Assembly (NCBI GenBank): GCA_017452475.1
Contig: JAFTMJ010000005.1
Span: 1-41,107 of the forward strand
DNA: 41,107 nt
Source: Clostridia bacterium
Lineage (GTDB): Bacteria > Bacillota > Clostridia > Oscillospirales > CAG-272
Direction: 5' to 3'
Shown: positions 30,790 through 39,910 of the stretch, piece by piece
How the letters are laid out: each line of letters opens with the position of its first letter
How positions within the stretch are numbered: position 1 is the first letter of the stretch
The notes under the pieces: model-generated
Seen by the model: the letters and a program-made list of their open reading frames with translations, nothing else
Database searches by the model: none
Told to the model about the DNA's origin: nothing
Made by a program: the position numbers and the translations under genes

Positions 30790-32877
30790 TTATTTTGTTC
30801 CAAAAAGAAGCTCGCTGTAGTTCGGCATTGGCCAATACTCCTTGGAGGTCATTGTTTCCATTTCGTCAACAACCATTCTAAGGGCGTTCATTGTGGAAAG
30901 CACCCTTTCCTCGTGGAGCTTTGCGTTTGCCGCCAAGTCCTTTTCAAGGTTGGCTGCGTGAACCTCTTTTTCAAGCCTTTCGGTAATCTCGTAAGCCTCC
31001 GTGTTAAGCTGGGAAAGCTTTGCGGCAACCTTTGTTTCGTAGCCTGAGTCAATTGCCAAATCGTTTTTTAGAACGATAGTTTCGGCAAGAGCCTTTGTGT
31101 AGCTTGAAACGGCGGGGATGATTGACTTCTTTGCCATATCAATCATAGTAAGCGCCTCAATGTTAACAACCTTGGTGTAGCTTTCAAGCATAATGTCAAA
31201 GCGCGCCTTAAGCTCCTTTTCGTTGAACACCTTGTTTGTAACAAAGAGCTGAACATTCTTTTCGTCAAGGTAGTGCATTATGGCATCGGGAGTGGACTTA
31301 AGGTTAGAAAGGCCTCTCTTTTCCGCCTCCTGTGTCCATTTGTCATCGTAGCCGTTGCCGTTAAACAAAATACGCTTGTGCGCCTTAATTGTGTCCCTTA
31401 TAAGGTCATGCAGGGTAGCGTTAAAGTCCTCTGCCACGGACAAAATATCGTAGAACTCATTAAGTACCTGCGTAACCGCTGTGTTGATTACTGTATTTGT
31501 GTCCGCAATGGAGGCGCTGGAGCCAAGCATACGGAACTCAAACTTGTTACCTGTAAAGGCAAACGGGGATGTCCTGTTGCGGTCGGTTGTATCCTTGGGG
31601 AACTTTGGCAGAATATGTACGCCGACACGCATCTGCTCCTTTTCCCTGCTCATATACTTTTCGTCTCTTTCAAGTGCGTCAAGCACTGCGCTCAGCTCAT
31701 CGCCGAGGAACATTGAAACAACCGCAGGGGGAGCCTCGTTTGCGCCCAAGCGGTGGTCATTACCTGCGCTGGCAACGGAAATGCGAAGTAAATCCTGATA
31801 CTCATCAACCGCCTTGATAACCGCGCAAAGGAACAAAAGGAACTGGGCATTTTCGCTTGGAGTTTCACCCGGCTCAAGCAGGTTAACGCCTGTATTTGTG
31901 GACATTGACCAGTTGTTGTGCTTACCGCTGCCGTTAACCCCTGCAAAGGGCTTTTCGTGCAGCAGGCAAACAAAGCCGTGCTTCTTTGCCACCCTTTGCA
32001 TAAGCTCCATTGTGAGCTGGTTATGGTCGGTGGCTAAGTTAGTTGTTGTAAATACGGGGGCAAGCTCGTGCTGTGAGGGAGCAACCTCATTATGCTCGGT
32101 CTTTGCAAAAACGCCAAGTTTCCAAAGCTCCTCATCAAGCTCCAGCATAAATGCCTTTACCCTTGGCTTAATGGAGCCGAAATAATGGTCATCAAGCTCC
32201 TGACCCTTAGGAGGCATAGCACCAAAGAGTGTCCTGCCTGTGTAAACAAGGTCGGGGCGCTTATAGAACAAATCCTTATCGATTAAGAAATACTCCTGCT
32301 CAGGGCCAACGGTTGTACGCACCTGGGTAACATCCTCGTTGCCGAAAAGATGCACAATCTTAATTGCCGCCTTTCCAAGAACCTCCATTGAACGGAGCAA
32401 GGGCGTTTTCTTATCAAGCGCCTCGCCGCCAAATGAGCAAAAGGCGGTTGGAATACAAAGGGTCTTGCCCTTAATAAATGCATATGATGTGGGGTCCCAA
32501 GCGGTATATCCCCTTGCCTCAAAGGTGGCGCGCAAGCCGCCCGAGGGGAACGAGGATGCGTCAGGCTCACCCTGAACAAGCTCCTTGCCCTTGAACTCCA
32601 TAATTACAGTAGAATTGCTCTTAGGAGAAATGAAGCTGTCGTGCTTTTCCGCAGTAATACCCGTCATCGGCTGGAACCAATGGGTATAATGGGTCGCGCC
32701 CTTTTCAATTGCCCAATCCTTCATAGCGGCGGCAACGATATTGGCAAGGGACAAGTCAAGGTGCTTTCCGTTTTGGATAGTGTTTTGCAAGGACCTGTAA
32801 ACCTCCTCGGGCAAGCGCTCCTTCATAACCTCGTCGTTAAACACCATTGTGCCAAACATTTCAGATACAGTCTTCAT
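30790..32877 (-). CDS. glnN: Glutamine synthetase type III (GlnN)
   Basis: Makes glutamine from glutamate, ammonia and ATP in the cytoplasm. The length of 695 residues and the layout are those of GSIII, the dodecameric type of anaerobes, not the 440-470-residue GSI. Typical GSIII features are the N-terminal [61 protein letters not shown], and [15 protein letters not shown]. It is a single gene with its own promoter and terminator. No PII-like or glutamine-riboswitch sequence is seen in the short leader. Confidence 0.95.
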   Translation of the reverse strand: MKTVSEMFGTMVFNDEVMKERLPEEVYRSLQNTIQNGKHLDLSLANIVAAAMKDWAIEKGATHYTHWFQPMTGITAEKHDSFISPKSNSTVIMEFKGKELVQGEPDASSFPSGGLRATFEARGYTAWDPTSYAFIKGKTLCIPTAFCSFGGEALDKKTPLLRSMEVLGKAAIKIVHLFGNEDVTQVRTTVGPEQEYFLIDKDLFYKRPDLVYTGRTLFGAMPPKGQELDDHYFGSIKPRVKAFMLELDEELWKLGVFAKTEHNEVAPSQHELAPVFTTTNLATDHNQLTMELMQRVAKKHGFVCLLHEKPFAGVNGSGKHNNWSMSTNTGVNLLEPGETPSENAQFLLFLCAVIKAVDEYQDLLRISVASAGNDHRLGANEAPPAVVSMFLGDELSAVLDALERDEKYMSREKEQMRVGVHILPKFPKDTTDRNRTSPFAFTGNKFEFRMLGSSASIADTNTVINTAVTQVLNEFYDILSVAEDFNATLHDLIRDTIKAHKRILFNGNGYDDKWTQEAEKRGLSNLKSTPDAIMHYLDEKNVQLFVTNKVFNEKELKARFDIMLESYTKVVNIEALTMIDMAKKSIIPAVSSYTKALAETIVLKNDLAIDSGYETKVAAKLSQLNTEAYEITERLEKEVHAANLEKDLAANAKLHEERVLSTMNALRMVVDEMETMTSKEYWPMPNYSELLFGTK

Positions 32878-32909
32878 AAAAATCTCCTTTTTATTCGCTC
32901 TCGCCTTGA

Positions 32910-32938
32910 ATTATACTCTTTTTGTAGGACTTTGTCAA
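32910..32938 (-). promoter_or_regulatory. Promoter of glnN
   Basis: On the minus strand perfect TTGACA, 17 bases, perfect TATAAT; the glnN start follows about 33 bases after the -10 box, with AAGGAG. Confidence 0.9.
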
Positions 32939-32976
32939 GCAATTATTCAATAATTGTATATTATTAATAAAAGCTA

Positions 32977-33005
32977 TTGCAATTAAGCTCGGTTTATGAT
33001 ACAAT
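32977..33005 (+). promoter_or_regulatory. Promoter of nrdR
   Basis: TTGCAA, 17 bases, TACAAT. The first NrdR box (32999-33014) covers its -10 element. A second TATAAT at 33046-33051, directly after the second box, has no good -35. Confidence 0.6.
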
Positions 33006-33014
33006 ATATTGAGA
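32999..33014 (+). promoter_or_regulatory. NrdR box 1
   Basis: ATACAATATATTGAGA matches the NrdR-box consensus (acaCwAtATaTwGtgt) at 13 of 16 positions and has a perfect palindromic core CAATATATTG. It overlaps the -10 element of the nrdR promoter. Confidence 0.7.
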
Positions 33015-33029
33015 ATTTTTCGGCAATCT

Positions 33030-33045
33030 CTACAACATATAGTAT
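33030..33045 (+). promoter_or_regulatory. NrdR box 2
   Basis: CTACAACATATAGTAT matches the NrdR-box consensus at 12 of 16 positions. Its centre is 31 bases from that of box 1, about three helical turns, the spacing known for paired NrdR boxes. Confidence 0.65.
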
Positions 33046-33110
33046 TATAATATGCATATGCGGTAGCCTTGCCAATTTACCGTTTAAGAATTACCACGGA
33101 GGTGTACTAT

Positions 33111-33551
33111 ATGAAATGTCCGCACTGCGGCTGTGAGGAGTCCAAGGTTATTGACTCAAGGCCTATTGAGGAAAACTCCAGCATTAAAAGGCGCAGGGAG
33201 TGCCTAAACTGTCAAGCAAGGTTTACCACCTTTGAAACAATTGAAACTATTTTGCCAATGGTTATAAAGAAAGACGGGGGCAGGGAGTTTTTTGACAAGA
33301 AAAAGGTACTTGCAGGTATTATTAAGGCCTGCCAAAAAAGACCTGTTGACTCCGTTGCCATTGCCAACGCCGTTGAAAACAACGTGCTAAACTCCTTAAG
33401 GAGTGAAATTTCATCTGTGGAAATCGGGGAAATGATAATGAGCGAGCTTATTAAGGCTGATGCGGTTGCATACATCCGCTTTGTTTCCGTTTACCGCGAC
33501 TTTAACGATGTGGAAAGCTTTATGAAGGAGCTTAAAAAATTCCTAAAATAA
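33111..33551 (+). CDS. nrdR: Transcriptional repressor NrdR
   Basis: The repressor of ribonucleotide reductase genes, which senses (d)ATP. It has 146 residues from the ATG at 33111, chosen because GGAGGTG lies just before it and NrdR proteins start MxCPxC; an upstream ATG at 33069 is in the leader. C3, C6, C31 and C34 form the zinc ribbon (MKCPHCGCEESKVIDSRP, then RRRECLNCQARFTTFE). The ATP-cone domain follows (about 48-135, VIKKDGGREFFDKKKVLAGI). The gene is alone, with a terminator after it, and the two NrdR boxes at its promoter indicate self-regulation. Confidence 0.95.
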   Translation: MKCPHCGCEESKVIDSRPIEENSSIKRRRECLNCQARFTTFETIETILPMVIKKDGGREFFDKKKVLAGIIKACQKRPVDSVAIANAVENNVLNSLRSEISSVEIGEMIMSELIKADAVAYIRFVSVYRDFNDVESFMKELKKFLK

Positions 33552-33565
33552 CTCCAAAAAGTATA

Positions 33566-33594
33566 AAAACCGCACACAGGGTGCGGTTTTTTCT
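33566..33594. terminator. Terminator between nrdR and rnmV
   Basis: AAAACCGCAC (33566-33575) pairs with GTGCGGTTTT (33581-33590), followed by TTCTTTT. It ends nrdR; with an A-run on the left it may also serve the leftward rnmV operon, whose stop is at 33596. Confidence 0.8.
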
Positions 33595-33595
33595 T

Positions 33596-34168
33596 TTATT
33601 GATTGTTAATTGCCTTCTCAATTTCATCCTTAGTGTAAAGAATATTCAAGGCGCTGAGCATTGCATTCGGGGACATAGAAACGGGCAAATCAAGCTTTTT
33701 CAAAAGCTCCGCCCTCCTTTGGGCGCTATCATCCCTTCCGCTTAAGCCGAGATTATATAGGTCGGTTTTTGTAATTCCGCCACTTTTTCTTTCCTCTGCC
33801 GTGTGGGAAAACGGCTCAAGCAGCTTCAAAAGCGTTTCCTTTTCCACGCCCTCAACCCCAAGCACGCCCTCCTTTGATGGGTTACGCTTTCGCCTTTCCT
33901 TCCCCTCTATGCGCGGAATGTACAAATTAATCACACAGTCGGGGGGGAGAATTGTTTTTATGTGAGAGCGTATCAGGTGGCCGCCCCCGTCGGAGTCTGT
34001 CAAAAGTATGACCTTCCCTTTTTCGCAGAGCTTTTGCAAAAGAGCCGCCTTTTCCTTGGAATTAAAGATTTCGAAGCCCCCTGTGGTTATAATTGTGGCT
34101 TCAACTATGGAATCAAGCTTGATTTTATCGTATTTTCCCTCGACGATTATAGGATATTTTATTCTCAT
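33596..34168 (-). CDS. rnmV: Ribonuclease M5-like Toprim protein
   Basis: Family members of this type complete 5S rRNA maturation. The 190-residue protein begins with a Toprim domain: VEGKYD (E10) and LLTDSDGGGHLIR (D58, D60). The C-terminal part (about 120-190) has the DUF4093-type layout. It lies five bases after holA in a leftward operon of four core genes. Its length is in the normal RNase M5 range. An alternative is another small Toprim protein, but the C-terminal part argues for RnmV. Confidence 0.85.
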   Translation of the reverse strand: MRIKYPIIVEGKYDKIKLDSIVEATIITTGGFEIFNSKEKAALLQKLCEKGKVILLTDSDGGGHLIRSHIKTILPPDCVINLYIPRIEGKERRKRNPSKEGVLGVEGVEKETLLKLLEPFSHTAEERKSGGITKTDLYNLGLSGRDDSAQRRAELLKKLDLPVSMSPNAMLSALNILYTKDEIEKAINNQ

Positions 34169-34172
34169 TTTC

Positions 34173-35210
34173 TCACCTGCACAGAAGGGCGCAAAGGGCG
34201 CTTACAAGCCTTTCCACAGCTATATATGCGGTAACGTTGGAGGAGGATTTCGACTTTACATCCGCCTCGGCGCAAAGCTCCACTGCGCGCATCAGCTTTT
34301 TCTCGCTAACCCCTGAAATGCTGCTAAGATACTTGCCCACCCTAAACTCGTGCATATTGATTGCGGAGGCAATTTGGCTCTTGCCCATACCCGAGGCGTG
34401 AAGGCGCTGAATTATAAGCATATCAGTATATAGGCGAACAATGGAGGCAAGCACGGTTTGCGCAGGCTCGTGAGCCGCCCTTTGACGCCTTAATGTTTCA
34501 AAAATTAAATCCTTATTTCTTTCAAGCAGTGCGTTTGTAAGCTGAAAATCATCAAACTCTATTGTTTTACAGCAAACCGCATCAATATGCCCACTTTCGA
34601 TTTTCTTAATACCGTTTTGTTGGGCATAGGCGCAAAGCTTGTCTATCTCCTTGGACAGTGTCCACATATCGTGGCCGCACATTGTAACCAAAAAGTCGCA
34701 CAGGCTTGGGTCAAACTCGATTTTTCCCTTTGTAAAGTGCCTTAAAATCCAGTTGTTCAGCTTTGCCGTGCTTGGAAAATCGAAGGATACGGGGGTTAAA
34801 TATTTAGACAGGGTTTTTAAAATTTCCGAGGGCCTTTTGGGGCTTCCCGAATTAAAATATTCATTATCCGCGCGGATAAGAAGGACTGTGTGGCTGTTCT
34901 CCTTTAAGGTGGAAAGCACATCCTCAAGGGCGGAAATGTCATCCTTTTTCATTGCGTTAAAGTCAACGCCGCGAAGCTCCACCAGCTTTCTCTCTGCCAT
35001 CATCGGCAGAGTAAAAATCGCATTTGAAAGTGCCTCGGGGCTATACTCCTCCGCATAAATAACTATATGGTTAAAATCATCGAAGGCGCCGTCAAGCACA
35101 TTTTTCTTTACCTCACCCGAATAGGTATACTTTAAGTAATCCTCTCCGCCGTAGAACAAATAGCCGCCGTGAAGGCACTTAAGCTCCCCTCTGAATTCCG
35201 CTTCTGTCAT
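34173..35210 (-). CDS. holA: DNA polymerase III delta subunit
   Basis: The clamp-loader delta subunit, 345 residues, which opens the sliding clamp. The N-terminal nucleotide-binding-like fold (YLFYGGEDYLKYTYSGEVKK), the middle segment (LRGVDFNAMKKDDISALEDV), and the C-terminal collar with QTVLASIVRLYTDMLIIQRL followed by a conserved HEFRVGKYL are characteristic. The ATG overlaps the DUF1934 stop by four bases (CTATGA). Confidence 0.9.
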   Translation of the reverse strand: MTEAEFRGELKCLHGGYLFYGGEDYLKYTYSGEVKKNVLDGAFDDFNHIVIYAEEYSPEALSNAIFTLPMMAERKLVELRGVDFNAMKKDDISALEDVLSTLKENSHTVLLIRADNEYFNSGSPKRPSEILKTLSKYLTPVSFDFPSTAKLNNWILRHFTKGKIEFDPSLCDFLVTMCGHDMWTLSKEIDKLCAYAQQNGIKKIESGHIDAVCCKTIEFDDFQLTNALLERNKDLIFETLRRQRAAHEPAQTVLASIVRLYTDMLIIQRLHASGMGKSQIASAINMHEFRVGKYLSSISGVSEKKLMRAVELCAEADVKSKSSSNVTAYIAVERLVSALCALLCR

Positions 35211-35689
35211 AGCTTTTTAAGTTCCATTCTCATTACGGTTTTTTGTGCGCAGGCACCCTTGATTTCAATTAGGTATGTAATTTCAAGGAATCCCTCGGTC
35301 AAAAGGCGGTTGTCAACCTCCTTGGCGTAGATGCAAATTTCAAAGGGCATAATGCCTGTGTTATAAACGCAGACGTGGCGTTTGCCGCTTTCAAAGTACA
35401 TAAAGGTGTCAATAGCGCCTGTGCGCGTTATGGAAATCTCCTTTGGCTTTCGGGTATCAAACTTGACCTCGGTCAAAACCCCGCCCATCCCCTCGGTTTC
35501 CTCCTCATAGGAAAGGGTGTAGGTATCCCCGACGGACTCAAGCTCACCGTACAGGCTTGTTTCGATTGTGCCCTCCTCATCCATATCGGAAAAGGTTTCG
35601 TCAATTAAAAGCTCATCCGCGGCACGCTCAAAAATGCTCTTGCCCTTATAGTCCTTTTGCGTAGTTGTAATGTTAATTTTGTATCTCAT
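35207..35689 (-). CDS. DUF1934 (YwiB-like) beta-barrel protein
   Basis: A 160-residue calycin-like protein of unknown function. Alternating polar and hydrophobic residues and segments such as ISITRTGAIDTFMYFESGKR and FEICIYAKEVDNRL fit the family. It sits between cysE and holA with close spacing. AGGTGAAAAA precedes the ATG. Confidence 0.8.
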   Translation of the reverse strand: MRYKINITTTQKDYKGKSIFERAADELLIDETFSDMDEEGTIETSLYGELESVGDTYTLSYEEETEGMGGVLTEVKFDTRKPKEISITRTGAIDTFMYFESGKRHVCVYNTGIMPFEICIYAKEVDNRLLTEGFLEITYLIEIKGACAQKTVMRMELKKL

Positions 35690-35698
35690 TTTTTCACC

Positions 35699-36547
35699 TT
35701 ATTTTATGATATGCTCAGGCTTCTTAACGCTAACCTTAGCGCCGTCAGCCACACTTTCCGTAATAAAGGAGTTGCCCCCTATAACCGCATCCTTACCGAT
35801 AACGGTTTCTCCGCCCAAAATAGATGCGCCCGAATAAATTGTTGCACCGTCACAAACGGTTGGGTGCCTCTTGACACCGCTTAGGCTTTGACCCTTCCTT
35901 GGGGAAAGGGCGCCTAAGGTAACACCCTGATAAAGCTTAACATGGTCGCCAATAACCGTGGTTTCGCCGATAACTATGCCTGTGCCGTGGTCGATAAAGA
36001 AATATTCGCCAATGGTAGCGCCCGGGTTTATGTCTACACCTGTCCTTCCGTGGGCAAGCTCACTCATTATTCTCGGCACAAAGGGAACGCCCCTTAAATA
36101 GAGCAAATGTGCCACCCTGTATACGAAAATGGCATAAAAGCCGGGGTAGGAAAAGATGATTTCCTCAAAGCTGGAGGCGGCAGGGTCACCCTCGTGGGTG
36201 GCATGCACATCCTTAATTAAAAGCTTGTGTATCCTTGGAAGCTCGGAAACAAATTCCTTGGCAATTTTCTCCGCCCTTTCCCCTGCATCAGCTTGGGAAT
36301 TAAAGGACAAGGCAAGCTCGATTTGCTTTTTAATTCTGTAATAAACGGAGCTTAAAAGCTGTGCCGCAAACTCCTTTGGCTCGGTGCATTGGGCATCTGA
36401 AAAATAGGATGGGAAAAGGAGGGCTTGTATATCATCCAAAATAGAAATAATCTCCCCCTTGTCGGGCAGTCTTTTGCAGGAAAGCATAGTGATGTCCGAC
36501 TCCATATATGATTTTGCCATTTCCTCAGCAATCTTGTTAATATCCAT
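35699..36547 (-). CDS. cysE: Serine O-acetyltransferase (EpsC-type)
   Basis: Makes O-acetylserine from serine and acetyl-CoA for cysteine synthesis. It has 282 residues with a helical N-terminal half (about 1-150) and a left-handed beta-helix C-terminal half with hexapeptide repeats: GVDINPGATIGEYFFIDHGT, GIVIGETTVIGDHVKLYQGV, TLGALSPRKGQ. The extended N-terminus marks the EpsC/CysE longer form. It is first in the operon with DUF1934, holA and rnmV. No T-box leader is present in the short 5' region. Confidence 0.92.
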   Translation of the reverse strand: MDINKIAEEMAKSYMESDITMLSCKRLPDKGEIISILDDIQALLFPSYFSDAQCTEPKEFAAQLLSSVYYRIKKQIELALSFNSQADAGERAEKIAKEFVSELPRIHKLLIKDVHATHEGDPAASSFEEIIFSYPGFYAIFVYRVAHLLYLRGVPFVPRIMSELAHGRTGVDINPGATIGEYFFIDHGTGIVIGETTVIGDHVKLYQGVTLGALSPRKGQSLSGVKRHPTVCDGATIYSGASILGGETVIGKDAVIGGNSFITESVADGAKVSVKKPEHIIK

Positions 36548-36580
36548 AATAATTACCCCCTAATATGAGTATATGTAACA

Positions 36581-36609
36581 ATCATACCATAAAATATTAT
36601 CTTTTTCAA
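36581..36609 (-). promoter_or_regulatory. Promoter of the cysE operon
   Basis: On the minus strand TTGAAA, 17 bases, TATGAT; the cysE start is 34 bases beyond the -10 box. Confidence 0.7.
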
Positions 36610-36629
36610 TAATTTTCACTAAATAAGAT

Positions 36630-36660
36630 AAAACAAAGCCCCTCGCGCTTGCGAAGGGCT
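36630..36660 (-). terminator. Terminator of the metallophosphoesterase gene
   Basis: AGCCCTTCGC and GCGAGGGGCT pair (one G-T) around a 4-base loop; read leftwards the stem is followed by TTGTTTT. It lies seven bases past the stop codon. Confidence 0.8.
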
Positions 36661-36667
36661 ATGTTAT

Positions 36668-39600
36668 TTAGTCTTTTACTATGCTTGAGTATGTTATATA
36701 TTCTGCCTTTTCGGTAATTTGGCTTTCGTTGCAAATGTAACCTACGTTTCCGTTTTCGATAATGTAGAGGCAAAGCACCGTTTTGTTATCTGCGTACCTT
36801 GTCCAATCCTTTGCTCTTAAAATAAGGTCAACCTGCCTTGTTGTGCTATCCAAAACATAGCTCAATACCTTACCGCCTGTCACCTCGCCAACGGTGCCGT
36901 CCGCATTAATGGGGCATCCCTCGTTAACCAAGGTATCATATGGGGAGGCAACAAAGCCTATTACCATTTCACTGCCTATTTCGGCAAGCATTTCTCTGTT
37001 TACTGTGTAGCCAACACAAATTCCGCTTGTGTTAAAGGTGGAATACGAATAGCCGCTAAAGGTAAATATAGATGCGCAAGCCTGAGTATTAGAATGCTGG
37101 TTGCACGCGCAGGCATAGGTCACTGTGCCGCTTGCCAAATATCCGCTTGGATATGATACGGTCTTTTCAAGAATATGTCCGCCGTTTTCAGCCGCTTCCC
37201 CTGTCATTTCAACAAGATATTGCGCCGCAGGAATCCACGCGCTGTTTGCAAAATCACGGCCGCGAACAAGAATTTGACCGTTATAAATTTCAATAAAATA
37301 TCCCTGGCTTCCTGCCAAATCCTCACCTGTTATGGTGTTAAAGCCACTCCACAGGTAGCTAACCGAAGCGCAGTTAAATATGTGAATTGGCAAATCCTCT
37401 GTGCCCTCAAAGATGTTACCCTTAGAGTCCATTGTCCAGTGGGTGTGTCCGTTGAACATCACAACCTCGGGGTACTTTTTAAGCACTGCGCGCAAAGCCT
37501 CCTCATTGTTTACACCGTTCCAATTTTCGCCGAGCAAGCTGCCTGAAACCGTGTTATACATTGGTTGGTGTAAGAAAACAAAGGTTGGGCGGGATGGGTC
37601 ACGGCACTCATTAAGCTTTTGGTCAAGCCAAGCTAAGGTTTCCTCACCAAGAGTAGCATATAAGCCGCTGTTTGCATCACTGCCTAAGAAAATATAGTGG
37701 TAGCCGTCAAGCCAAAAATCATAGCTTGTTTTTGTGGGATGTGTGCCGTCCGGTAATGTTGCATACTCCAAGAATGTGCCTGTCATTGCAGGATAATCGT
37801 GGTTGCCAAGGGTTAAGAACAAGGGATAATCGGCTACATCCTTGCCGTTTGCGTCCATTACCTCCTTGTGCAGCGCCACCATATCCGCAAACTGTGACGC
37901 ATATCCGTTGTCTGCCATGTCGCCAACAATAAAGATTGCTGTGCCGTTTGGCTTAAGCGCAATCGCCTCGCTTAACATCTTCTTAAATCTTTCCGCACTG
38001 CCGTTTTTACCGATATGAATGTCACTAATGATAAAGAATGATGTGTTTGGGTCTCCTGTTATCTCTGCCTGTGCGCCCTGTGGCAAATCAATACTGATGC
38101 ACTCATCAGAAAGAAGCTCGGCGCTTGTGTTCTGCGCATAAACAAGCAGGCGTGTTGCCCCTTGCGGAATAATCATACTGTCTGTAAAGGTAAAGGTGGT
38201 TGTTTCGCCCGTTACCTTAAAGCGGGCATGGGCTGTGTAGCCCTCAAGAATGCCGTTTGCATCCGCCCAGTACATTACAATTGCACGGTCGGTCAGCTGG
38301 TCGCTTGGCATAGTTACTGTTACTGTGCCTGCCGCATAGCCGCTTGTGCTGTCATTTATGTCATATGTTGCGCTTGTAGGAGCAGATGGCTTAGCGGTTG
38401 GCTCTTCCTCTGCACCACTAACGGTAATTTTGCCGTTATCCGGGTCATCCACATCACCAACTGCAATATTTATACTAATGGTAAAGCCATTTTTCAAGTA
38501 GCTGTCATTTTCAATTAAGTAAATTGTGTAAAGTCCCTCCGGTGTATCAGCATACGCATTGAGGCTACCCGCAAGATTCGGAGCTTGCCTTACATCATAT
38601 GGTACACCGTTACCTGCGCTTGCAATATAGTACCAACGAATTGTTCCTTCTGTATAGCCACGGGGGGCAATACCAACCCAGTCCTTGGAGCGAACGCCTG
38701 TGGCTGTTACCCAAATGGACTCGCCATACTCGTATCTTGACTTGTTTACGCCTAAGCTAAGCTCGCCCTTATTTGCGCTAACGGCAGCATCTCCGCCCTG
38801 CTCCGGGTCCTCGGGGTCTGTTGTTTCCCCTCCGCTTGGATTATCGGGGTCAGGGTCAGGTGTTTCACCACCGCCGGGATTGTCGGGGTCAGGGTCAGGT
38901 GTTTCACCACCGCCGGGATTGTCGGGGTCTGTTGTGCCGCCCTCATTGCCGCCACCCGGAGTTACTGTTTCTTCAAACTCAACCGCGTAGTTGTGTTCAT
39001 CTGTAATAACAATGCTTGTGTACGCAATCAGCTCCGAGCCGCTATAGGCTTGATTGTTTGGAACAAGCGCAATTACATATGCACCGGCAGGAAAGCTTCT
39101 TCCTTGGCACACATCGTATGCTACACCCTCGCCTACTTTTTTCGGGTAATGGTAAAGAGAGGATGAGGTGACACCGGATTTAATTATACCAACCCAAGCA
39201 GCTCCTGTTCCATCATCGTATGCTGAAACATTTATCGCTTCACCTACTTTAAACACCCTTTTTTCCATGCTCATCTTTGTAGAATCGCCTGAAATTGCAG
39301 GTGGGTTGCCAACTCTGATTTTAACAAGCGCCTTGGCTTGGTCAAGATTCGATGTGCCGTTTGGCATTAAACGAATAATGTACTCGCCCTCTGGGATATC
39401 GCCAAGTGCATGTGAGCCTTGCAGGGTTCCTTCTCTTAAGTTAAACTCAACCCCTGCGCCATGTGAGCTTGGATATCCGTAACGAATAGAGCCGTTTCCT
39501 CTTGGGTCGTAGATACCTATCCAGTCATTTGTGCTAAGCGCACTTCCCGAAACCAAAATAGGCTCTCCCACATCAAACTGTGTCTTATTTACAGTAAGAC

Positions 39601-39763
39601 TGTATTCGCCGTTTGTTATTGTTACAGGCTCGCTGCTTGAAGGTGCGGGGGCACTTGTCTCCTCCGCTTCAGCCGGCTCCTGTGCAAGCACTGTCAACAC
39701 TGCAAGAGGCACTATGCCAAGCACCATAACAAAAGCAATTAAAAAGCTTAGTAATCTCTTCAT
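36668..39763 (-). CDS. Secreted multidomain metallophosphoesterase
   Basis: A 1031-residue exported protein. Residues 1-27 are a signal peptide (MKRLLSFLIAFVMVLGIVPL, A-x-A-like cleavage). Three similar beta-sandwich domains follow (about 47-152, 160-255 and 335-437), each with a W-(I/V)-G-I motif. A low-complexity Asp/Pro/Gly linker (268-325) contains 13-residue repeats. Another beta domain (about 464-560) precedes the calcineurin-like phosphoesterase (575-830): D581-x-H583, G614-D615, G653-N-H-D656, H732, and G772-H-T-H775. All metal ligands are present. The C-terminal domain (about 870-1031) is not recognised. No sortase or membrane anchor is seen. The substrate (phosphomonoester, diester or nucleotide) is unknown. 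Confidence 0.85.
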   Translation of the reverse strand: MKRLLSFLIAFVMVLGIVPLAVLTVLAQEPAEAEETSAPAPSSSEPVTITNGEYSLTVNKTQFDVGEPILVSGSALSTNDWIGIYDPRGNGSIRYGYPSSHGAGVEFNLREGTLQGSHALGDIPEGEYIIRLMPNGTSNLDQAKALVKIRVGNPPAISGDSTKMSMEKRVFKVGEAINVSAYDDGTGAAWVGIIKSGVTSSSLYHYPKKVGEGVAYDVCQGRSFPAGAYVIALVPNNQAYSGSELIAYTSIVITDEHNYAVEFEETVTPGGGNEGGTTDPDNPGGGETPDPDPDNPGGGETPDPDPDNPSGGETTDPEDPEQGGDAAVSANKGELSLGVNKSRYEYGESIWVTATGVRSKDWVGIAPRGYTEGTIRWYYIASAGNGVPYDVRQAPNLAGSLNAYADTPEGLYTIYLIENDSYLKNGFTISINIAVGDVDDPDNGKITVSGAEEEPTAKPSAPTSATYDINDSTSGYAAGTVTVTMPSDQLTDRAIVMYWADANGILEGYTAHARFKVTGETTTFTFTDSMIIPQGATRLLVYAQNTSAELLSDECISIDLPQGAQAEITGDPNTSFFIISDIHIGKNGSAERFKKMLSEAIALKPNGTAIFIVGDMADNGYASQFADMVALHKEVMDANGKDVADYPLFLTLGNHDYPAMTGTFLEYATLPDGTHPTKTSYDFWLDGYHYIFLGSDANSGLYATLGEETLAWLDQKLNECRDPSRPTFVFLHQPMYNTVSGSLLGENWNGVNNEEALRAVLKKYPEVVMFNGHTHWTMDSKGNIFEGTEDLPIHIFNCASVSYLWSGFNTITGEDLAGSQGYFIEIYNGQILVRGRDFANSAWIPAAQYLVEMTGEAAENGGHILEKTVSYPSGYLASGTVTYACACNQHSNTQACASIFTFSGYSYSTFNTSGICVGYTVNREMLAEIGSEMVIGFVASPYDTLVNEGCPINADGTVGEVTGGKVLSYVLDSTTRQVDLILRAKDWTRYADNKTVLCLYIIENGNVGYICNESQITEKAEYITYSSIVKD
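38803..38945 (-). repeat. Tandem 39-bp repeat encoding a DPDPDNPGGGETP linker
   Basis: Two near-exact 39-bp units (38842-38880, 38881-38919) with degenerate partial copies on each side. Each unit encodes 13 residues, so changes in copy number keep the frame and only change linker length. Confidence 0.85.
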
Positions 39764-39796
39764 AATGTTTCTCCTTGATTTTTATTTGCTACTTAT

Positions 39797-39825
39797 GTTA
39801 TAATATATTTGAGCAAAATTGTCAA
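39797..39825 (-). promoter_or_regulatory. Promoter of the metallophosphoesterase gene
   Basis: On the minus strand perfect TTGACA, 17 bases, TATAAC; the start codon is 34 bases beyond, with AAGGAG. Confidence 0.85.
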
Positions 39826-39841
39826 CATTCCATCCATTGTT

Positions 39842-39856
39842 TGAGCATACTGCTCA
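39842..39856. promoter_or_regulatory. Inverted repeat TGAGCA-TAC-TGCTCA between divergent promoters
   Basis: A perfect 6-base inverted repeat lies between the two divergent -35 boxes (39825 and 39859). A further TGAGCA half-site is at 39810-39815 in the metallophosphoesterase promoter. It is a candidate operator for the DeoR-family product. Confidence 0.5.
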
Positions 39857-39858
39857 TT

Positions 39859-39886
39859 TTGTGATTAAAATCGCGAAGTTTATGAT
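39859..39886 (+). promoter_or_regulatory. Promoter of the DeoR-family regulator gene
   Basis: TTGTGA, 16 bases, TATGAT; the start codon at 39911 follows 24 bases later with AAGAGG. Confidence 0.55.
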
Positions 39887-39910
39887 TATTTAATATATTA
39901 AGAGGTCAAA

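Noticed and set aside
30610..31047. Open frame of 145 codons on the plus strand
   Set aside because: It overlaps the 3' part of glnN on the other strand, has a Cys/Trp/Phe-rich translation and no ribosome binding site.
36548..36640. T-box or riboswitch leader of the serine acetyltransferase gene
   Set aside because: The distance from promoter to start is about 34 bases and contains no T-box core or specifier stem.
38842..38919. Possible CRISPR-like repeat
   Set aside because: The units are directly adjacent without spacers, 39 bp long and in frame within a coding region, so they are a protein linker repeat.
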